Shown: positions 24,189-32,473 of the stretch, piece after piece
Numbering within the stretch: position 1 is the stretch's first letter
Layout of the letters: each line of letters starts with the position of its first letter
Assembly (NCBI RefSeq): GCF_000374065.1
Contig: NZ_KB893313.1
Coordinates: 1-64,000, forward strand
From: Spirosoma luteum DSM 19990
GTDB taxonomy: Bacteria; Bacteroidota; Bacteroidia; Cytophagales; Spirosomataceae
DNA: 64,000 nt
Direction of reading: 5' to 3'
The notes under the pieces: model-generated
What the model was told of the DNA's origin: nothing
The model's input: the letters and a program-made list of their open reading frames with translations, nothing else
The model's database searches: none
Made by a program: the position numbers and the translations under genes

Positions 24189-24884
24189 ATGCCTCCACTT
24201 TCCCGCCTGACACCGTTCGTTCTACAGGGTCTATTACTGCTTTCAGGCTGTCAGGTTCCGGGTATAGATTCCGAAGCGGATGATGGGTATTTTCCGCTCA
24301 AGACCGGCCACTACATCATTTACGCTGTTGAGGAGCAGCAATTCTCGCTGACTGCGCCCCCCGTTTCCCGAACGTATCAACTGAAGGAACGAATTGGTGA
24401 TTCGTATACGGATGTGACCGGGCAAACGGCTTACCGGCTCTCCCGCTACCGACGAACCACGGTGAACCAACCCTGGCAGGCCGATTCGATATGGGCAGTT
24501 CGTCTGGTTAATAACGAAGCGATTCGTACTGAAAACGGCAGGGATTTTGTTCGGTTGACAGGACCGGTCGCCGATCAGTTGAACTGGGATAGTAACCGCT
24601 ATAACCAGCTGGGCCGGGATGATTATACCATACGCAACGCGGGGCAACCGTACCGCGTACAGGATAAGGTATTCGATGAGACCGTTACCGTGTTGAACCA
24701 GTTGGATTCAACACTAATTTCAGTAAAAAAACGTATTGATGTGTATGCCCGGCAAGTAGGGCTAATTTATACAGAACGCGTAGCTATTCAGTTCTGTACG
24801 GCTACACCGGCTTGCAGCGGACGCAACCAGATTGATTATGGCACGAAGCAAGTCTATAGAATCCAAACGTATGGTGTTGAATAA
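24189..24884 (+). CDS. hypothetical lipoprotein
   Basis: The 231-residue protein has a short signal peptide with lipobox LLSGC (Cys about residue 21), so it is probably an envelope lipoprotein. I recognise no domain. The mature part begins with a segment typical of small Bacteroidota lipoproteins (YFPLKTGHYIIYAVEE), followed by beta-rich sequence. Its last 14 bp overlap the start of the subtilase gene, suggesting coupled expression and possibly a shared secretory role. Confidence 0.75.
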   Translation: MPPLSRLTPFVLQGLLLLSGCQVPGIDSEADDGYFPLKTGHYIIYAVEEQQFSLTAPPVSRTYQLKERIGDSYTDVTGQTAYRLSRYRRTTVNQPWQADSIWAVRLVNNEAIRTENGRDFVRLTGPVADQLNWDSNRYNQLGRDDYTIRNAGQPYRVQDKVFDETVTVLNQLDSTLISVKKRIDVYARQVGLIYTERVAIQFCTATPACSGRNQIDYGTKQVYRIQTYGVE

Positions 24885-26514
24885 AGCACTCCTGACACTC
24901 CTGCTATTGCTGCTGGGTCAGTTCAGCAGTTTTGGGCAGGCAACCCGCAAATACCTGGTTCTGTTGAAAGACAAAACGAACTCCCCTTTTAGCGTCAGTC
25001 AGCCCGACCGGTTCCTGTCGCAACGGTCTATCCTGCGTCGGCAGAAGCAGAACATTGCTCTGCTGGAACGTGACCTGCCCGTTAACCCGGCTTATGTCAG
25101 TCAGCTTCAGCAGGCTGGTGCTAAAATCTGGTTTACATCGCGCTGGCTCAATGGCGTGCTGATAGAGGCAACCGAAGCCACAATAGCCACAGTGCAAAAG
25201 CTACCCATCGTGAAAGGGCTTGAATTCGGACGTTCATTGGCCAATGCCCGGACTAGTGCCAAAAGCCAGTCCCCGTTAATGGAGCCACTAGCCAGTGCCC
25301 GCAAGTTTGGCGACGTGGCTCCCCTCAACTACGGAAACTCGCAAACCCAGGTCACGCAGCTTGGCGTCGACAAAATGCACCAGCAGGGTATTCATGGCGA
25401 AGGCATGCTCATTGGCGTGCTGGACGCCGGTTTTCTGAATGCCGACAGGGTGGGTTTTCTAAAACCTGTTTTCGATGAGAAACGCGTACTGGCCACCTAC
25501 GATTTTGTCCGCAAGGAAACCAGCGTGTATGAAGACGATGCCCACGGGCTATCCTGCCTGTCGGCCATTGCCGCTACGGCTGATAATCAGCTGTATGGCA
25601 CCGCCTACAAAGCCTCGTTTGTGCTGTTGCGCACCGAAGATGCCGGCAGCGAAAAGCAGATAGAGGAGGCAAACTGGCTTTTTGGTGCCGAATATGCCGA
25701 TAGCGTGGGGGTTGATGTCATTAGTTCGTCCCTGGGCTACACACAGTTCGAAGATCCAGCAACCAGCTATACCTATCAGGATATGGACGGTAAAACGGCT
25801 CTTTCTTCACGGGCAGCTCAGATCGCGACCGAAACAGGGATGGTCGTGGTTGTGGCGGTTGGTAATGAGGGGAATGCCAACTGGCGTTACCTATCGGCCC
25901 CGTCTGATGCTGCGTCGGTGCTGGCCGTTGCTGCCGTTACACAGGCGGGCACGCGGGCTTCTTTCAGTTCGTTTGGCCCTTCGACCGATGGTCGGGTAAA
26001 GCCCGATCTGGCAGCCCGGGGTCAGGGCACCAGTATCGGTACTCCGGGTGGGCAGATTGTATTGGGCAATGGCACGTCGTTTGCCACGCCCCTGATGGCC
26101 GGGTTGGCGGCTGGTTTCTGGCAGGCGCACCCGACCCTGACAGCCACGCAGGTAACCGATGCTCTTCGTCGTTCGGGGAGTCAGTATGGTGCCCCAGACG
26201 ATCAGTTGGGGTATGGAATCCCGAATTTTGAGCGGGCCTCCGTGCTGGCTGATGCCTACGGTTCATTGGTCGTATACCCCAACCCTTTCAGCGATGCCGA
26301 CTTACTGGGTGTTCAGTGGGGGGAGATTGCCGTGAACACACCTCTCGATGCCACCCTGACCAATCTGGCGGGGCGGGTAATCTGGCAAAACCGGTACCTG
26401 TCGCCGGGACTGGCGGCTTTTGTGTTACCCCGGTTAAGCCTCTCAGCCGGCATGTACATTCTGACGCTCGTGTCGGGCGATAAGAAGCGGACATTGAAGG
26501 TGGTGAAGCAGTAG
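24871..26514 (+). CDS. S8 subtilisin-like serine peptidase with T9SS C-terminal domain
   Basis: The start at 24871 (MVLNKALLTLLLLLLGQF) gives a strong signal peptide ending near SFGQ and a 547-residue preprotein; the frame also allows a start 13 codons earlier. The catalytic triad is Asp in GVLDAGF (about 183), His in DDAHGLSC (about 222) and Ser in NGTSFATPLMAG (about 401). The last ~75 residues (VVYPNPFSD ... GMYILTLVSGDKKRTLKVVKQ) form a type A T9SS sorting domain, so the enzyme should be exported across the outer membrane. Confidence 0.93.
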   Translation: MVLNKALLTLLLLLLGQFSSFGQATRKYLVLLKDKTNSPFSVSQPDRFLSQRSILRRQKQNIALLERDLPVNPAYVSQLQQAGAKIWFTSRWLNGVLIEATEATIATVQKLPIVKGLEFGRSLANARTSAKSQSPLMEPLASARKFGDVAPLNYGNSQTQVTQLGVDKMHQQGIHGEGMLIGVLDAGFLNADRVGFLKPVFDEKRVLATYDFVRKETSVYEDDAHGLSCLSAIAATADNQLYGTAYKASFVLLRTEDAGSEKQIEEANWLFGAEYADSVGVDVISSSLGYTQFEDPATSYTYQDMDGKTALSSRAAQIATETGMVVVVAVGNEGNANWRYLSAPSDAASVLAVAAVTQAGTRASFSSFGPSTDGRVKPDLAARGQGTSIGTPGGQIVLGNGTSFATPLMAGLAAGFWQAHPTLTATQVTDALRRSGSQYGAPDDQLGYGIPNFERASVLADAYGSLVVYPNPFSDADLLGVQWGEIAVNTPLDATLTNLAGRVIWQNRYLSPGLAAFVLPRLSLSAGMYILTLVSGDKKRTLKVVKQ

Positions 26515-26599
26515 TTGATGGAATGCTGTTGTACGCTTACCTGGACAAAAGGCGATTTAACGGCTTACACGAGATTGACGTTTTAAGAAGCAAAAGAGG

Positions 26600-27307
26600 A
26601 TGACAGCATTTATGCACTTCATGGTACGGATACTTTTAACTTGTACACTACTTATCGGATACGCAGGTGCTTCACAGGCTCAACCTGCCTTTGAGGAGGG
26701 TGTCTTACTTTACAAAGTTGATACGCTTGAGCGGCTTTCAGAAAACCCTACTCCCTTATCTATAGTCCAGATGAAGGTTTATAAAAAGGGGAATTTGGCC
26801 CGTCAGGAAATGATCATGGTAAACGCCAATAATCCTTCCGATACACTCCGGATGGTCCAAATAAGAAACGCCAACGGAATTTTCATCTGTATGGAAAATG
26901 AGAAAATGGCAATTCTGACCACTTATGAAGAGGAGAAAATGGACAAAGTGAACCGAGCCGCAAACGGCCATTTAGATACGTATAGAGTTGAGAAAACTGG
27001 TCAGGAAGTTTCACTAGCAGGTATAACCACCGAGCGAGTTTTTCTCAAAAATGCGGATAACACCAAATCATTTGAAGCGTTGGTCAGCGCAGACCTTGAT
27101 TCACCAGTAACCTTGTTTTTCGAGCCACTGAGCCAACTAAAAGGCACGCCCCTTCAATTTTCGGAGCGGGAAGTGGATTGGGTCATCAGGTATACCGCAA
27201 TCGCTGTTAAGCCTCAGCCAGTCGCTCCACAACTCTTTGATATAAATCCTGATTTTATGGTGATAACCATGAAGCAGATGTTAGAAATGGGCCATTCGAA
27301 GAACTAA
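26600..27307 (+). CDS. hypothetical secreted protein
   Basis: The 235-residue protein has a signal peptide (MVRILLTCTLLIGYAGASQA, cleavage near AQP). The mature part reads like a GLPGLI/DUF4412-type envelope protein (VYKKGNLARQEMIMV ... ITTERVFLKNADN), but I cannot assign a family with certainty. A purine-rich AGAGG precedes the ATG. It stands alone between the subtilase and the GntR regulator. Confidence 0.75.
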   Translation: MTAFMHFMVRILLTCTLLIGYAGASQAQPAFEEGVLLYKVDTLERLSENPTPLSIVQMKVYKKGNLARQEMIMVNANNPSDTLRMVQIRNANGIFICMENEKMAILTTYEEEKMDKVNRAANGHLDTYRVEKTGQEVSLAGITTERVFLKNADNTKSFEALVSADLDSPVTLFFEPLSQLKGTPLQFSEREVDWVIRYTAIAVKPQPVAPQLFDINPDFMVITMKQMLEMGHSKN

Positions 27308-27365
27308 TCCACAATACAGTTATTCGTAGGATATGGCTAGATCCCTGCAGGGCTCCACTGAAGTA

Positions 27366-28382
27366 TCAAAGCGATTTCCTGACAATCAGCCGAAACGGAT
27401 TTTCGATGTGTTCGACGCTTTCAGTCAGTACCAGCCGGGCCGCCGTGCGACCCATCTGGGCAAAATCGGTCGACATCACCGTGATGCCTTCCAGTAGAAA
27501 CTCCTTCAGGGGTGTTTCATTGTAGGACAATACGCCAACCTCCTGGCCCAACACGTAAGGGGTCTGCTTTATCTTCTTGATTAACTCAACCAAGTCTTCT
27601 TCCATCAGGTTGATATAGGCCTGCTCCGGTTCAATCGACTCCTCTTTTATATCCCGAATGACCCGGGTCTGAAAACCATGTTCGTAACAGAACTTATGAT
27701 AGCCGTTCAGGATAGCATTGGGATGATAGGTATAAGACGGAAACAGCATACTCAACGTTTTGTATTTTCTCAGCAGCGGTAGGGCTTCAGTCAGTGCCTG
27801 GTACAAATCTTTCTCGAAGTTCTGAAACACGGCTGCGTAGTTCCCCGTGATACCTTCCAGAAACTTATCCAGAATGACTAGTTTGTGCTTGGGCAGGCTA
27901 TTGATCAGCTCATCAGCTTTTTCGCCCCCTTCGAAAAAGTGGCCAATAATGACGTAATGCGTATGATTGCGGGTCTGGCGTTGAATCAGGTCCCGAAAAA
28001 GCCGGAAATCGTTGTTATAGATAAAAAAGTCGATGGCTACGGTTGGCCCCAGAATCTCGACGAATGAATCGTAGATAATTTTCTTGTGAACGCTTAACTT
28101 ATTGAACAGCAGAAATATCTTCAGATTATGCCCCGTGGGCGTATAGTTAATATAGAAGCCTTTCCCCTTCACTGCCCCAATAATCTCTTTCTCTTTCAGT
28201 AGTTCGTAGGCCCGTTCTACTGTTCCTTTCGCCACGTCGAACTCAGCGCATACTTCGTGGATTGAGGGTAGTTTAGCACCCGGCAGAATGTCGCGATTCT
28301 CAATTCCTTCCACAATCGAGTTGTAAATCTGCTGGTATTTGGGCGTATTGGAGTAATCATTGATTTTAATGTTGTAAAGCAT
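27366..28382 (-). CDS. GntR-type transcriptional regulator with periplasmic-binding-protein-like sensor domain
   Basis: The N-terminal winged helix (about residues 1-75: PKYQQIYNSIVEGIENRDILPGAKLPS, VAKGTVERAYELLKEKEII) is of the GntR type. The C-terminal ~260 residues resemble a LacI-type sugar-binding domain, ending STDFAQMGRTAARLVL as in that fold. The frame is open to 28436; the Met at 28382 (MLYNIKINDYSN) is the better start, giving 338 residues. It is divergent from the cytochrome/DUF1549 operon and is the likely sugar-responsive regulator of it. The ligand is unknown. Confidence 0.9.
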   Translation of the reverse strand: MLYNIKINDYSNTPKYQQIYNSIVEGIENRDILPGAKLPSIHEVCAEFDVAKGTVERAYELLKEKEIIGAVKGKGFYINYTPTGHNLKIFLLFNKLSVHKKIIYDSFVEILGPTVAIDFFIYNNDFRLFRDLIQRQTRNHTHYVIIGHFFEGGEKADELINSLPKHKLVILDKFLEGITGNYAAVFQNFEKDLYQALTEALPLLRKYKTLSMLFPSYTYHPNAILNGYHKFCYEHGFQTRVIRDIKEESIEPEQAYINLMEEDLVELIKKIKQTPYVLGQEVGVLSYNETPLKEFLLEGITVMSTDFAQMGRTAARLVLTESVEHIENPFRLIVRKSL

Positions 28383-28439
28383 ACGGCAGTCAAAAATTTT
28401 CGAATATTGTTTGAACAGGCTATTCGACAAAGGCACAGT

Positions 28440-28457
28440 AAAGTAGCCACCTACTTT
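28440..28457. promoter_or_regulatory. candidate operator palindrome in GntR/cytochrome spacer
   Basis: AAAGTAG and its exact complement CTACTTT are separated by CCAC. The palindrome lies about 60 nt upstream of the GntR start and 100 nt upstream of the cytochrome gene. This is a regulator-site guess from symmetry and position. Confidence 0.35.
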
Positions 28458-28555
28458 TCGGACCGAAGATAAATGGTTGCCCGCCGACAGACAGGGCCAA
28501 TACGCATGGTAGAATTACCAATTTTTCCTCTTATTACTACATTATATACGTGTAA

Positions 28556-30916
28556 ATGACCATTCTAGTAGAATCATTTTGGCTTTGGCAGTTTCTGGGA
28601 CGATTGCATCCGCTCATCGTTCACTTTCCCGTTGGCCTGCTCTGCATTGCTCTGTTGCTGGAAGGCATTAGCTGGTATCGACAATCAACAGAATTCAGAT
28701 CGGGGATAACCGCCATGGTCTGGATTGGGACAATAAGCGCTATTCTGGCTGCGGCTCTCGGACTTATCCTTATCAACCAGGAAGACTATGCCGGCAAAGG
28801 CGTTACTATCCACCAATGGTCGGGACTAGCAACCATGACCCTGGCTATCCTAACGGTGTTGGCCCTTCGATCCGGGCGTATTTCTGCTTATCGGACATTG
28901 CTACTATTAACCGTCGTGGGTGTTAGTGTGGCCGGGCATTTCGGTGCCCTGCTGACGCACGGTGAAGACTACCTCTCCAGTGTATTGCCGTTTGGCAATT
29001 CCCCAACGTCACCGGGTACTGGCGATACAAAATTCGCGTTTGCCAGCGTTAGCACTGGTCAGCCCCTCTCGGCTAAACAGATTAGTGAACTCAATGTGGA
29101 GGTCCGTTCCATTCTGGCGCACAACTGCTACAGTTGCCACAGTGCGACCAAAACCAAAGGAGAATTACGGCTGGATAAAAAAGACCTGATCTTCAAAGGT
29201 GGTAAGCACGGTGCCATCCTGAAAGCCGGGCACCCGGAAGATAGTGAGATGATCCGCCGGATTATGCTACCCGCCGACGATAAAGAGTCCATGCCCACCA
29301 AAGGTAAACGCCTGACTGAAAAAGAAGTAGCCCTGCTGTCGTTCTGGATAAAACAGGGGGCTCCCTGGCCGAATGGGGCCGAAAAAAGCATTTACCGGGT
29401 GGCCGATTTAGCCCCCCGTCTACCGGTGTTGCCAGCCGCTACGGTCGATATTACCAACCCCATTGACCGATTGGTCAACGTGTATTTCCACAAAAACAAA
29501 ATCGAGTGGAAAAGTGTGGTCGATGATCGGACGTATATGCGCCGAGTGTACCTGGACATAGTCGGGCTACTTCCTACGCCCGAGAAAATGCAGGTATTCG
29601 AGGCTGATACCCGACCCGACAAACGAGAGGCACTGGTGAAGGAACTACTTAACCGAAACGATGATTACGCCCAGCATTGGCTTACCTTCTGGAACGATGC
29701 TCTGCGGAACGACTACAGCGGCACGGGCTACATTACCGGTGGGCGCTACGATATTACGAAGTGGCTGTATGGGTCGTTGCAGAAGAACAAGCCCTACAAC
29801 TGGTTCGTGCGTGAACTCATCAGCCCAACCAAAGAATCGGCCGGATTTATTAAAGGCATTAAATGGCGGGGCACCATCAACGCCAGTCAGCGGACGGAGA
29901 TGCAGGCGGCCCAGAATGTGGCGCAGGTGCTGCTGGGTCTGAATCTGAAATGCGCGTCCTGCCACGATAGTTTTGTCAGCGACTGGAAACTGGCCGATGC
30001 CTACGCCTTCGCGAACGTTTTTGCCGATAGTACGCTGGAAATTAACCGGTGCGATAAACCAACGGGAAAGATGGCGGGCCGTGGTATTTTGTACAAAGAA
30101 CTGGGTACGGTCAGCGTTGATGCGCCCACAGAACAACGCCTGCGTGAACTAGCCGATTTTCTGGTGCAGCCCAAAGATGGCCGATTGTACCGCACGCTGG
30201 TCAATCGAATCTGGGCGCAATTGATGGGCCGCGGTATTGTGGAACCGGTCGATGCAATGGATAACGAACCCTGGAGTCAGGATTTGCTGGACTGGCTGGC
30301 CTATGATTTTGTGCAGAATGGATACGACATCAAAAAGTTAATTTATACCATCACCACCTCCAAAACGTATCAGTTGCCTTCGGTTGGCATTAAAGACGAG
30401 GGGGTAATTATGGCCCCTTCCTACGTATTCAGCGGCATGGTGCGTCGGCGGCTGACGGCGGAACAGTTTGCCGATGCGGTTAGCGTGGCGTTCGTCCCTA
30501 TCTATCAGGACACATCCATCGTGAAGATGCTCCCGAAAACGATTCAGAACGAAAAACGCTTTGCCCGGGCATCGCTGGTGAAGAACGACCCATTCCTGAC
30601 GGCGTTAGGACGCCCTAATCGCGAAACAGTCAGCACCAGCCGCACCTCGCAGGCCAACCTGTTGCAGGCCCTGGAACTAACCAACGGCACCACGTTCAAC
30701 GAAGCCCTGAAACGGGGGGCCGAACGCTGGAAAACGCAGTACCCAACGTCGGACTCGCTGGTAAAGGCATTGTATCGAAAATCCCTGGGACGCGATCCCA
30801 TGCCAAAAGAGATACTGGTGGCCCGGAAGATTGTGGGCAGTCAACCCAGTGTAGAAGGCATCGAAGACCTGGTGTGGGCCATCGCGCTCCACCCGGAATT
30901 TCAACTGATTTATTGA
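28556..30916 (+). CDS. membrane c-type cytochrome with DUF1549 and DUF1553 domains
   Basis: The 786-residue protein begins with a membrane region of about four helices (residues ~10-145, DUF2231-like, LHPLIVHFPVGLL). A planctomycete-type cytochrome domain follows with heme-binding CYSCH at 191-195 and a likely Met ligand in ESMPTKG. Then come DUF1549, with a second CASCH at 466-470, and DUF1553 to the end. These proteins are frequent in Planctomycetes and thought to work in oxidative polysaccharide or sugar use; their reaction is not established. The gene starts the operon downstream of the GntR spacer, and the DUF1501 gene follows after 19 nt. Confidence 0.88.
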   Translation: MTILVESFWLWQFLGRLHPLIVHFPVGLLCIALLLEGISWYRQSTEFRSGITAMVWIGTISAILAAALGLILINQEDYAGKGVTIHQWSGLATMTLAILTVLALRSGRISAYRTLLLLTVVGVSVAGHFGALLTHGEDYLSSVLPFGNSPTSPGTGDTKFAFASVSTGQPLSAKQISELNVEVRSILAHNCYSCHSATKTKGELRLDKKDLIFKGGKHGAILKAGHPEDSEMIRRIMLPADDKESMPTKGKRLTEKEVALLSFWIKQGAPWPNGAEKSIYRVADLAPRLPVLPAATVDITNPIDRLVNVYFHKNKIEWKSVVDDRTYMRRVYLDIVGLLPTPEKMQVFEADTRPDKREALVKELLNRNDDYAQHWLTFWNDALRNDYSGTGYITGGRYDITKWLYGSLQKNKPYNWFVRELISPTKESAGFIKGIKWRGTINASQRTEMQAAQNVAQVLLGLNLKCASCHDSFVSDWKLADAYAFANVFADSTLEINRCDKPTGKMAGRGILYKELGTVSVDAPTEQRLRELADFLVQPKDGRLYRTLVNRIWAQLMGRGIVEPVDAMDNEPWSQDLLDWLAYDFVQNGYDIKKLIYTITTSKTYQLPSVGIKDEGVIMAPSYVFSGMVRRRLTAEQFADAVSVAFVPIYQDTSIVKMLPKTIQNEKRFARASLVKNDPFLTALGRPNRETVSTSRTSQANLLQALELTNGTTFNEALKRGAERWKTQYPTSDSLVKALYRKSLGRDPMPKEILVARKIVGSQPSVEGIEDLVWAIALHPEFQLIY

Positions 30917-30935
30917 CCGTAACCAACGAAACGCT

Positions 30936-32384
30936 ATGCTCAACAAATGGAATCGACGGGAGTTTCTTCAGAAAACAAGTGCCGCTACGCTGGCTGCTAT
31001 GGCTGCCAGTGCACCGATACCGGCTCTACTGTCGGGTTGTTCCGGCGCTGGCAACGATAAAACGAAACTGGTGGGTCAGCGTGGAACGGCCGATACGGTC
31101 ATCCTGATCTGGATGGCGGGGGGTATGGCCCATACCGAAACCTTCGATCCCAAACGCTTCACACCCTACGAAACGGGCATGGAAGGTAATCGAGTGCTGA
31201 GCACGTTCAAATCGGTGCCCACGGTACTGGATGGCATTCATTTCTCCGACGGGCTGCAATCCATCGGCAAAGTGATGGACCGGGGCACGCTCATCCGTTC
31301 GTATGTAGCCGCCGACATGGGTCATATTCTGCACTCGCGCCACCAGTACCACTGGCATACCTGTTACGAGCCACCCCAGACCGTAGCGGCCCCGCACATC
31401 GGTTCCTGGATTGCGAAGGAGTTGGGGCCGAAGAACCCGGTCATTCCCGCCTTTATCGATATTGGCCAGCGGTTTACCGTTGGGGAAGCCGAAGAGTTGA
31501 AAGCGTTCCATACTTCGGGTTTTCTGGGCAATGAGTTCGGGCCTTTTTTCATTCCCGACCCCAGTCAGGGACTGGAGAGCGTCCGGCCACCGGTGGGTAT
31601 GGATGCCCGTCGGTTCGAGCGTCGGAATCAACTGTATAATGAACTGATCAGCAAGAGCCCGATGCGTGATTACGGGAGCGACTATCAGAAAGAATCCCTC
31701 CGCCGGTCGATGGAGCAGGCATATCGGTTGCTAAACTCCCCCGAAGCGAAAGCGTTCGATTTGAGCAAAGAGCCCAAAGACGTGTACGACCGCTACAATA
31801 CCGGGAAATTTGGACTGGGTTGCCTGCTGGCCCGCCGACTCACCGAGCAGGGTGCCCGCTTCATCAGCGTTACCACCGAATACGAACCTTTCAAAGGCTG
31901 GGATACCCACGAAAATGGCCACACCCGGCTGGAAGAAATGAAGTGTCAGATTGACGGGCCCATTTCGCAACTAATTCTGGACCTGGAAAAAACCGGCCAT
32001 CTGGACCGCACGCTCATCATCCTCGCCAGCGAGTTTAGCCGGGATATGATGGTGGAAGGCCGGCCCGATGCCAAAGTGCAGGAACAGGTTCAGCAACCCG
32101 ATGTGTTGACGGACCCTAAGTTCTACGGCATGCACCGCCACTTCACGGATGGCTGCTCCCTGCTGATGTTTGGTGGAGGGATAAAAAAAGGGTTTGTATA
32201 TGGGAAAACCGCCGACGAGCGCCCCTGCAAAACCATCGAGAATCCCGTTCGCATCGATGGCATTCACCAGACCATTTACCACGCGCTAGGTATCAATCCA
32301 GATACACAGTATGAAGTGGAACGGCGCCCCTTTTATACCACACCCGATGGAAAAGGAAAAGCAGTCATGGACTTGCTGATGTGA
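30936..32384 (+). CDS. DUF1501 protein, Tat-exported (first copy)
   Basis: The 482-residue protein has a twin-arginine signal (NRREFLQKTSAATLAAMAAS) followed by a Cys (LLSGCSG) that may be lipidated. The body is DUF1501, a sulfatase/alkaline-phosphatase-fold family: VILIWMAGGMAHTETFDPK, the HSRHQYHW block, FIDIGQRF, GWDTHENGH and LIILASEFSRDMMVEG. Members usually lie next to DUF1549/DUF1553 genes, as here. The reaction is unknown. The Tat signal suggests folding, perhaps with metal, before export to the periplasm. Confidence 0.9.
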   Translation: MLNKWNRREFLQKTSAATLAAMAASAPIPALLSGCSGAGNDKTKLVGQRGTADTVILIWMAGGMAHTETFDPKRFTPYETGMEGNRVLSTFKSVPTVLDGIHFSDGLQSIGKVMDRGTLIRSYVAADMGHILHSRHQYHWHTCYEPPQTVAAPHIGSWIAKELGPKNPVIPAFIDIGQRFTVGEAEELKAFHTSGFLGNEFGPFFIPDPSQGLESVRPPVGMDARRFERRNQLYNELISKSPMRDYGSDYQKESLRRSMEQAYRLLNSPEAKAFDLSKEPKDVYDRYNTGKFGLGCLLARRLTEQGARFISVTTEYEPFKGWDTHENGHTRLEEMKCQIDGPISQLILDLEKTGHLDRTLIILASEFSRDMMVEGRPDAKVQEQVQQPDVLTDPKFYGMHRHFTDGCSLLMFGGGIKKGFVYGKTADERPCKTIENPVRIDGIHQTIYHALGINPDTQYEVERRPFYTTPDGKGKAVMDLLM

Positions 32385-32389
32385 GAAAC

Positions 32390-32459
32390 GTCATTTATCG
32401 TCATTCAAAAGTCATTCATCACTCCCGTACCCCAATGACTACTCAATGACAAGGATGAC
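32390..32459. repeat. GTCATT/AATGAC quasi-palindrome between DUF1501 and second DUF1549 gene
   Basis: Three GTCATT words (32390, 32400 and 32411) are mirrored by AATGACT, AATGAC and ATGAC (32434, 32445 and 32455) at similar spacing. The sequence can fold as an interrupted hairpin. The gap holds no gene and its function is unknown. Confidence 0.5.
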
Positions 32460-32473
32460 TTTACCTGCCCGAT

